From positions 1 through 64,000 of the forward strand of contig WLWZ01000010.1 in the NCBI GenBank assembly GCA_012103315.1: a stretch of 64,000 nt of DNA. The letters are read 5' to 3'. Each line of letters begins with the position of its first letter. The first letter of the stretch is position 1. This document shows positions 59,725-64,000 of this stretch, piece by piece. The position numbers and the translations under genes were made by a program. The DNA comes from Alphaproteobacteria bacterium (GTDB lineage: Bacteria; Pseudomonadota; Alphaproteobacteria; MPNO01; UBA2964). Below the pieces are notes generated by a model. That model worked only from the letters and a program-made list of their open reading frames with translations. It did not search any database and was not told the DNA's origin.

Positions 59725-62064
59725 CTAGCGCTGTGCTGCCTGGATTGCTTTCCAGATATTGTGCGCTGAAGAGGGCATCTCGACGTCCTTAACACCCAAA
59801 TCCTTTAAAGCATCGACTACGCCGTTGAGAATACAGCCGAGTGCCGGTGTTGTCCCTGCTTCGCCAGCGGACCGAATGCCAAGCGGATTCATTGGGGTTA
59901 ATACCTCATGACACTCAGTGGTGAAGTTCGGCATGTCAGCAGCGAGTGGTATCGCATAGTCCATAAGGGTCGCCGCCAGTGGTTGCCCATTATTAGGATC
60001 GAAAACGAAATCCTCGAACATCGCCTCACTTGCGCCTTGTACGATGCCCCCCTGGATTTGTCCTTCCACAATTATCGGATTGATCACACGTCCGACATCG
60101 TCAACTGCTGTGTACCGATCCAATGTCATCGCCCCCGTTTCCGGGTCAACTTCAACCTCACAAATATGGGTGCCATAGGGGAATGCTGGCGTTCGCATCA
60201 AATTTTCGGCGTTCTCCGCAAGTCCGTCCGCAAGGTCTTCGGGAAGATTTGGTGTTTCTTTTATCTTGTCGGCGAGGTCGAACCAATCAATCGCCCGATC
60301 TGTACCTGAAATTGTGAACGTGCCTTCGCTGAACTCGATATCGCTCTCGGCGGCCTCCATGACATGTGCCGCGAGTCGTTTTCCTTTTGCGATTAGCTTG
60401 TCAGCGGCCATGACAATGACAGTGCCCGCCATCCGCATGGAACGACCGGAATGCGAGCCACCACCCACGGAAACAAATTTGGTATCGCCTTGAAGCAACT
60501 CAACCTTGTCGAACGGGACACAGAGCCATTCTGATGCTACTTGGCAGAAACTTGTTTCATGCCCTTGTCCGCTATCCTGTGTGCCGATGACGACTTCGAT
60601 ACGGTTGTCATCGTTGAAAGAGATTTCCGCGCGCTCTAATGGCGCACCTGAGGAGCTTTCGATATAGGAACAGATACCGAGACCACGTCGTAGACCGTTA
60701 GCTTTCGTTTGATTTTTGCGATCCTCATACCCAGCGACCTCCGACAATTCCTGAGCGCGTTTGAGGCAGTGGTGATACTCGCCGCTGTCATAAGTCATGC
60801 CGAGGGGGTTTGCGAAAGGCATTTCGTCGCTGGCAACCAAATTTCGTCGTCTGATCTCGAACCGGTCGATATTCATCTCATCTGCGATCGTGTCGACGAG
60901 GCGCTCCAGCGCGTAGATCACTTCGGGTCGCCCCGCGCTGCGATAGGGGTTGGTTGGTACGGAATGGCTGAAAACGCCGCGTGCGTGGACGGTGGCGCAG
61001 GGAATGGCGTAGCCGCCGGTGACAATCTCTGCACCCTTGGATAGTGGGGTGAAGGACAAGGTGTAAGCGCCAATATTGGACAGGTTATCGGCTTTCATGG
61101 CGAGAAACTTGCCGTCTTCATTCATCGCCATTTCCAGCGAGGTAACGAGATCGCGACCCTGGAAGTCAGTGAGAAAGCACTCGGTACGGCTAGTCGTGTT
61201 CTTAACCGGTCTGCCGAGCCGTTTTGCTGCCCACATCACCAGCGGATATTCGGGGAATACCCGATTGCGGGTTCCAAAGTTGCCGCCGACGTCTTTGGTC
61301 ACGACTCTGATCAAATCTGGATCGACACCGAATATCTGAATGAGCTCTCTTTTATATCGCACCGCGCCACCACCACCGGCATAAAGCGTAAATTGACCCG
61401 TTGCTGGGTCGAAAGAGCCTAGCCCCGCACGGGGTTCCATCGGGACACCGGTATTGCGTGTGATCCGGAATTTCATTTTGGTAATGTGATACGCAGCGGC
61501 AAAAGCCTTTTCAGTCGCGTCGACATCGCCAAATGTCGAATCGAGGCAAACGTTGCCGGAAATGTCGTCCCATACGCGAGGGGCGTCTGTTGCGGCGGCG
61601 GATTCGGTCGCGGTTACGGAGGGTAAAGGCTCATAATCGATTTTGACTAGCTCTGCAGCATCTGCGGCGATCTCAGCTGTTTCGGCAACGAGCATGGCCA
61701 CCGCTTCGCCCGCAAAGCGAGGTTTTTCCGGTGCCAGGGGATAGTTGATACCGAGATAGACTTTTGACCATTTCTCCTCATTCATGCCCAGCCCATCGCC
61801 CCCTGACGGAACAGGACTATGAGGAATAGGCGCCAGCCCATCATCGATCCAGTCCTGACCGGTAAGCACAGTAAGCACGCCTTCTACAGCGAGTGCGGCA
61901 GATGCATCTATCGAAACGATCTTTGCAAAAGCATGCGGCGAACGCAGCAACACGGCATAGGCCTGATCGGGTAGGCTTGTATCATCGCTATATTCGCCGT
62001 TGCCAGTTAAACGGCGTTGATCTTCATTGCGCAGCAGCGGCTTGCCGATTGCTTTCGTATTCAT
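59725..62064 (-). CDS. Molybdenum hydroxylase large subunit (xanthine-dehydrogenase family)
   Basis: A 779-aa molybdopterin subunit like CoxL or aldehyde/nicotinate-type hydroxylases. It starts IGKPLLRNEDQRRLTGNGEYSDD. The MoCo loop and catalytic glutamate lie in SAGEAGTTPA (E735). The loop at 374-379 is YRSAGR, not the AYRCSFR of true CO dehydrogenase, so it is not a form-I CO enzyme. No FAD or [2Fe-2S] subunit gene is adjacent, so it is orphaned here; the partners are elsewhere or lost. It is convergent to the TPR gene, two bases from its stop. Confidence 0.93.
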   Translation of the reverse strand: MNTKAIGKPLLRNEDQRRLTGNGEYSDDTSLPDQAYAVLLRSPHAFAKIVSIDASAALAVEGVLTVLTGQDWIDDGLAPIPHSPVPSGGDGLGMNEEKWSKVYLGINYPLAPEKPRFAGEAVAMLVAETAEIAADAAELVKIDYEPLPSVTATESAAATDAPRVWDDISGNVCLDSTFGDVDATEKAFAAAYHITKMKFRITRNTGVPMEPRAGLGSFDPATGQFTLYAGGGGAVRYKRELIQIFGVDPDLIRVVTKDVGGNFGTRNRVFPEYPLVMWAAKRLGRPVKNTTSRTECFLTDFQGRDLVTSLEMAMNEDGKFLAMKADNLSNIGAYTLSFTPLSKGAEIVTGGYAIPCATVHARGVFSHSVPTNPYRSAGRPEVIYALERLVDTIADEMNIDRFEIRRRNLVASDEMPFANPLGMTYDSGEYHHCLKRAQELSEVAGYEDRKNQTKANGLRRGLGICSYIESSSGAPLERAEISFNDDNRIEVVIGTQDSGQGHETSFCQVASEWLCVPFDKVELLQGDTKFVSVGGGSHSGRSMRMAGTVIVMAADKLIAKGKRLAAHVMEAAESDIEFSEGTFTISGTDRAIDWFDLADKIKETPNLPEDLADGLAENAENLMRTPAFPYGTHICEVEVDPETGAMTLDRYTAVDDVGRVINPIIVEGQIQGGIVQGASEAMFEDFVFDPNNGQPLAATLMDYAIPLAADMPNFTTECHEVLTPMNPLGIRSAGEAGTTPALGCILNGVVDALKDLGVKDVEMPSSAHNIWKAIQAAQR

Positions 62065-62153
62065 AACCTTTGTACCCCGTTTTCGGCCTGTTATTCGACC
62101 TTGTTCTGTATCGCTAAAGGCTACGTGTCCAAATCCAATCGATCAAGGTGAGG

Positions 62154-62831
62154 TCACTTCTGGATAAAAGGTGGCGGTGGATCGAGTTTTGTCCGATCAT
62201 CATTGCCGGGTCGTAACGTGATTTTTGGCACCTTGTTGTCGCGCCTTAGCATGTTGTGGAGCTTGTCCCACAAGCGTTTGATGCCGCGAAAAATCTTCGG
62301 CATTAACCAGATAGACAGCGCGACAAAAATCGCGAGCAGGATCAGGAATACGGTGGGATTTAGTGCTACCAGCGTCACGCCGCCGATCACCAACCCGTCT
62401 TCTACAACCGATGCTGTCCAGTTGGAAAAGGGTTCTGGTGATGTGTTGATTAAGATTCGCATTCCGGCCTTGACTGCATGGCTGCCGGCCGCAACGCCGC
62501 AGCCTAACAACAATGCGGCAAGCTGAATTTCCGGGCTGACATCGCCAACGGCCCCGGCAGCAAGTGCGGCTCCGGCCGGGATGCGGATAAAAGTATGGAG
62601 TGTGTCCCATGTGCTGTCGACGCCGGGAATCTTGTCGGCGACGAATTCGACGCAATACATAAAACCTGCTGCAGCGATGACCACAGGATGTTGCAGCAGC
62701 TGTAAATCTGGCGGTAAGTCCAGATTGCCAGTGACGCCCAGGATGCCGAGGGTCGCGACTGCGGCATAAAGATTAAGGCCACTTGCCCAAGCGACGCCAA
62801 GCGCTAAGGTAATTGCTGCAGAAAGTTCCAT
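62154..62831 (-). CDS. DUF4126 membrane protein
   Basis: A 225-aa inner-membrane protein with about six hydrophobic segments, starting ITLALGVAWASGLNLYAAVATLGILG. The SGLNLYA and PGVDSTWDTLHTFIRIPAGA blocks are typical of DUF4126, a family of unknown role. The C-terminal tail is basic and Pro-rich (DPPPPFIQK). It stands alone, divergent from the glyoxalase I gene. Confidence 0.9.
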   Translation of the reverse strand: MELSAAITLALGVAWASGLNLYAAVATLGILGVTGNLDLPPDLQLLQHPVVIAAAGFMYCVEFVADKIPGVDSTWDTLHTFIRIPAGAALAAGAVGDVSPEIQLAALLLGCGVAAGSHAVKAGMRILINTSPEPFSNWTASVVEDGLVIGGVTLVALNPTVFLILLAIFVALSIWLMPKIFRGIKRLWDKLHNMLRRDNKVPKITLRPGNDDRTKLDPPPPFIQK

Positions 62832-62990
62832 TACTCACTCTACTCCAGTTCTTACCGTAAAGGTTGGCGTCCAACCCCCAGAATACAAGTCTATTGATGA
62901 TCTTGTCATCGATAGTCGCGAAGGCGTAGCCTTGTTTCATATTATAATCCAGTTTCACGGAATGGTGCCATGGCACACGGAAACAATGGA

Positions 62991-63380
62991 ATGAAAATCC
63001 GACACACGATGATCCGCGTTGCGGATTTGCAGCGATCTGTAGATTTTTACACGCAACATCTTGGCATGGACTTAATGCGGCAACGTGAGAGTGAGGTGCG
63101 GGGAGAGCGTGTCGCCTATGTTGGCTATGGCGATGAAGACAGCAATCATGCGCTAGAAATTGTCGAGATGATGGAGCCGCCGGCGGAGTATGTTCATGGT
63201 AATACGTACGGCCATGTCGCGCTTTTGGTGACAAATGTTCAAGAAAAGAGTGATCGCTTAAAAAACGCCGGTGTTGAATTCGCCCATGAACCGCATCAAA
63301 CCCGACCTGATAATCCCAACATGATCGCCTTTATCAAAGACCCTGATGGCTACGAGATAGAGCTTACAGAGCGACGATAG
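62991..63380 (+). CDS. gloA: Lactoylglutathione lyase (glyoxalase I)
   Basis: Converts the methylglyoxal-glutathione hemithioacetal to S-lactoylglutathione. The 129-aa protein shows KIRHTMIRVADLQRSVDFYTQHLGM, LMRQRESEVRGERVAYVGYG, THNTYGHVAL-like NTYGHVALLVTN and the C-terminal metal glutamate in IAFIKDPDGYEIELTER. Both His/Glu metal positions look present. ATG 62991 (MKIRHTMIR) is the fold start; ATG 62970 is also possible. It precedes a TfoX-domain gene by 18 bases. Confidence 0.93.
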   Translation: MKIRHTMIRVADLQRSVDFYTQHLGMDLMRQRESEVRGERVAYVGYGDEDSNHALEIVEMMEPPAEYVHGNTYGHVALLVTNVQEKSDRLKNAGVEFAHEPHQTRPDNPNMIAFIKDPDGYEIELTERR

Positions 63381-63398
63381 GGTGGCTGGTTTTTTAGC

Positions 63399-63728
63399 AT
63401 GGGTAAAATTTCCGAAATGCGGAATTTGGGTCCAACCTCGGAAGAAGATTTCAAGGCGGCTGGGATTCACGACGCCGCTAAAATAGTCAAACTTGGTCCC
63501 AAAAAAGCTTTTAATCGGATGCTGGAAGGCAGAATGAAGCGCGGTAAAAGCGTTAAGTGCTGTAATGCGCTTTATTTATATGCAATTTACGGCGCTATTC
63601 ATGATGTCGACTGGCGACAAATTCCAGCAAAGAAACAGGACGAATTTAAGGCCTATACCAAAGCCCTAAGGGACTCTGGGAAAATTGATTTAATCGAAAA
63701 TGGTGTCGTAGACCCGTCTTCTGAATAG
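63399..63728 (+). CDS. TfoX C-terminal-domain protein
   Basis: A small (109 aa) helical protein that begins ISEMRNLGPTSEEDFKAAGI, the helix-hairpin-helix-like TfoX/Sxy C-terminal domain, and includes CCNALYLYAIYGAIHDVDWRQIP. It lacks the N-terminal TfoX half. In gammaproteobacteria Sxy regulates competence with CRP; these stand-alone alphaproteobacterial forms have no known role. It is 18 bases after gloA and is probably co-transcribed. Confidence 0.88.
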   Translation: MGKISEMRNLGPTSEEDFKAAGIHDAAKIVKLGPKKAFNRMLEGRMKRGKSVKCCNALYLYAIYGAIHDVDWRQIPAKKQDEFKAYTKALRDSGKIDLIENGVVDPSSE

Positions 63729-63733
63729 CTATT

Positions 63734-63958
63734 TTAACTCGTCCATTCGCTGAGTTTGCCATCGTTGAATATGGCGCGCGAGTTGAAGATTTCCTCCAGC
63801 AACGGAAAATTGGTGTCTTCATCGGGCGTGTCGCAGCTATGCGGCCAGCCGCAACCAAAGAACCATTGCTCAGACTGAGCACTATAACGCTGTATGTAAG
63901 CAGGTTTGCCCCAGGCGGCGATGATTTGCTCTTTGGTCATACCCTTATGTAACTCCAT
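63734..63958 (-). CDS. SmpA/OmlA-like protein, maybe cut at right window edge
   Basis: A 74-aa visible part. The start reads GMTKEQIIAAWGKPAYIQRY, the beginning of the SmpA/OmlA (BamE-like) fold, followed by EQWFFGCGW and a NDGKLSEW end. The same frame stays open to base 64000 with no stop, so the real start, possibly with an export signal, may lie outside the window. ATG 63958 is the only visible start. BamE-like proteins assist outer-membrane protein assembly, but many small relatives have other roles. Confidence 0.6.
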   Translation of the reverse strand: MELHKGMTKEQIIAAWGKPAYIQRYSAQSEQWFFGCGWPHSCDTPDEDTNFPLLEEIFNSRAIFNDGKLSEWTS

Positions 63959-64000
63959 TCGTCCAATGGCGCGGGCGATAGGGGGGGAGAGTGAAGGGTT

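Overview
The window looks like a chromosomal segment of a free-living, probably marine or soil alphaproteobacterium, most likely Rhodospirillales-like. The signs are family content, not a search: an ETF-QO / TPR lipoprotein / ispE block, a DinB with an N-terminal zinc ribbon, DUF1134 and DUF2336 proteins, a PodJ-like N-terminal motif, and many tripartite (TRAP, TAXI, TTT) solute-binding proteins. Coding density is high. I see no phage genes, transposases or CRISPR arrays, and no gene-free stretch over 300 bases.

Layout. 1-5.9 kb: a minus-strand group (family-4 uracil-DNA glycosylase, a small secreted protein, and a secreted protein cut by the left edge), then ETF-QO, a TPR lipoprotein and ispE on plus. 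5.9-9.2 kb: three minus-strand genes sharing an N-terminal W-S-x-K/R-G-V motif (a Sel1/peptidoglycan-binding protein, a copy broken by one stop codon inside a QQYNPG repeat, and a short copy), then tRNA-Gln. 9.2-14.2 kb: a large unknown secreted protein, a TusA-like protein, and a betaine-type ABC transporter whose binding protein and permease are fused. 14.3-22.7 kb: three related MFS carriers, an aspartate carbamoyltransferase that resembles the animal CAD domain, an orphan TctC-type binding protein, a RidA/glyoxalase pair and a PEP-CTERM-like protein. 22.7-26.5 kb: an acyl-CoA ligase behind a reductive-dehalogenase-like protein with a duplicated N-terminal domain. 26.6-32.8 kb: glycosyltransferase, TerB-like, DUF454, GMC oxidoreductase, UbiD-family decarboxylase, PAS protein and apt. 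33-37.3 kb: a TAXI-TRAP importer with a secreted FGE-fold protein. 37.4-43.7 kb: mixed housekeeping, with a double short-chain dehydrogenase fusion, DUF1134 and dinB. 43.8-57.9 kb: a catabolic stretch (amidohydrolase, dienelactone-hydrolase-like enzyme, arylsulfotransferase-like protein, DctPQM TRAP importer with a GMC oxidoreductase, divergent Rieske oxygenase and glutamine-synthetase-like ligase, flavin monooxygenase with alpha/beta hydrolase). 58-64 kb: a membrane-anchored TPR protein, an orphan molybdenum hydroxylase large subunit, DUF4126, glyoxalase I, a TfoX C-terminal-domain protein and an edge-truncated SmpA-like protein.

Together the accessory genes suggest an organism that takes up small organic acids or aromatic and halogenated compounds by binding-protein-dependent carriers. 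It would oxidise or decarboxylate them with flavin, Rieske, molybdenum and prFMN enzymes, feed CoA thioesters into beta-oxidation, and pass electrons through ETF-QO. The substrates are not readable from sequence. The strongest candidates for something little described are the rdhA-like/CoA-ligase pair, the TAXI-TRAP/FGE operon, the tandem SDR fusion and the WSxKGV gene trio.
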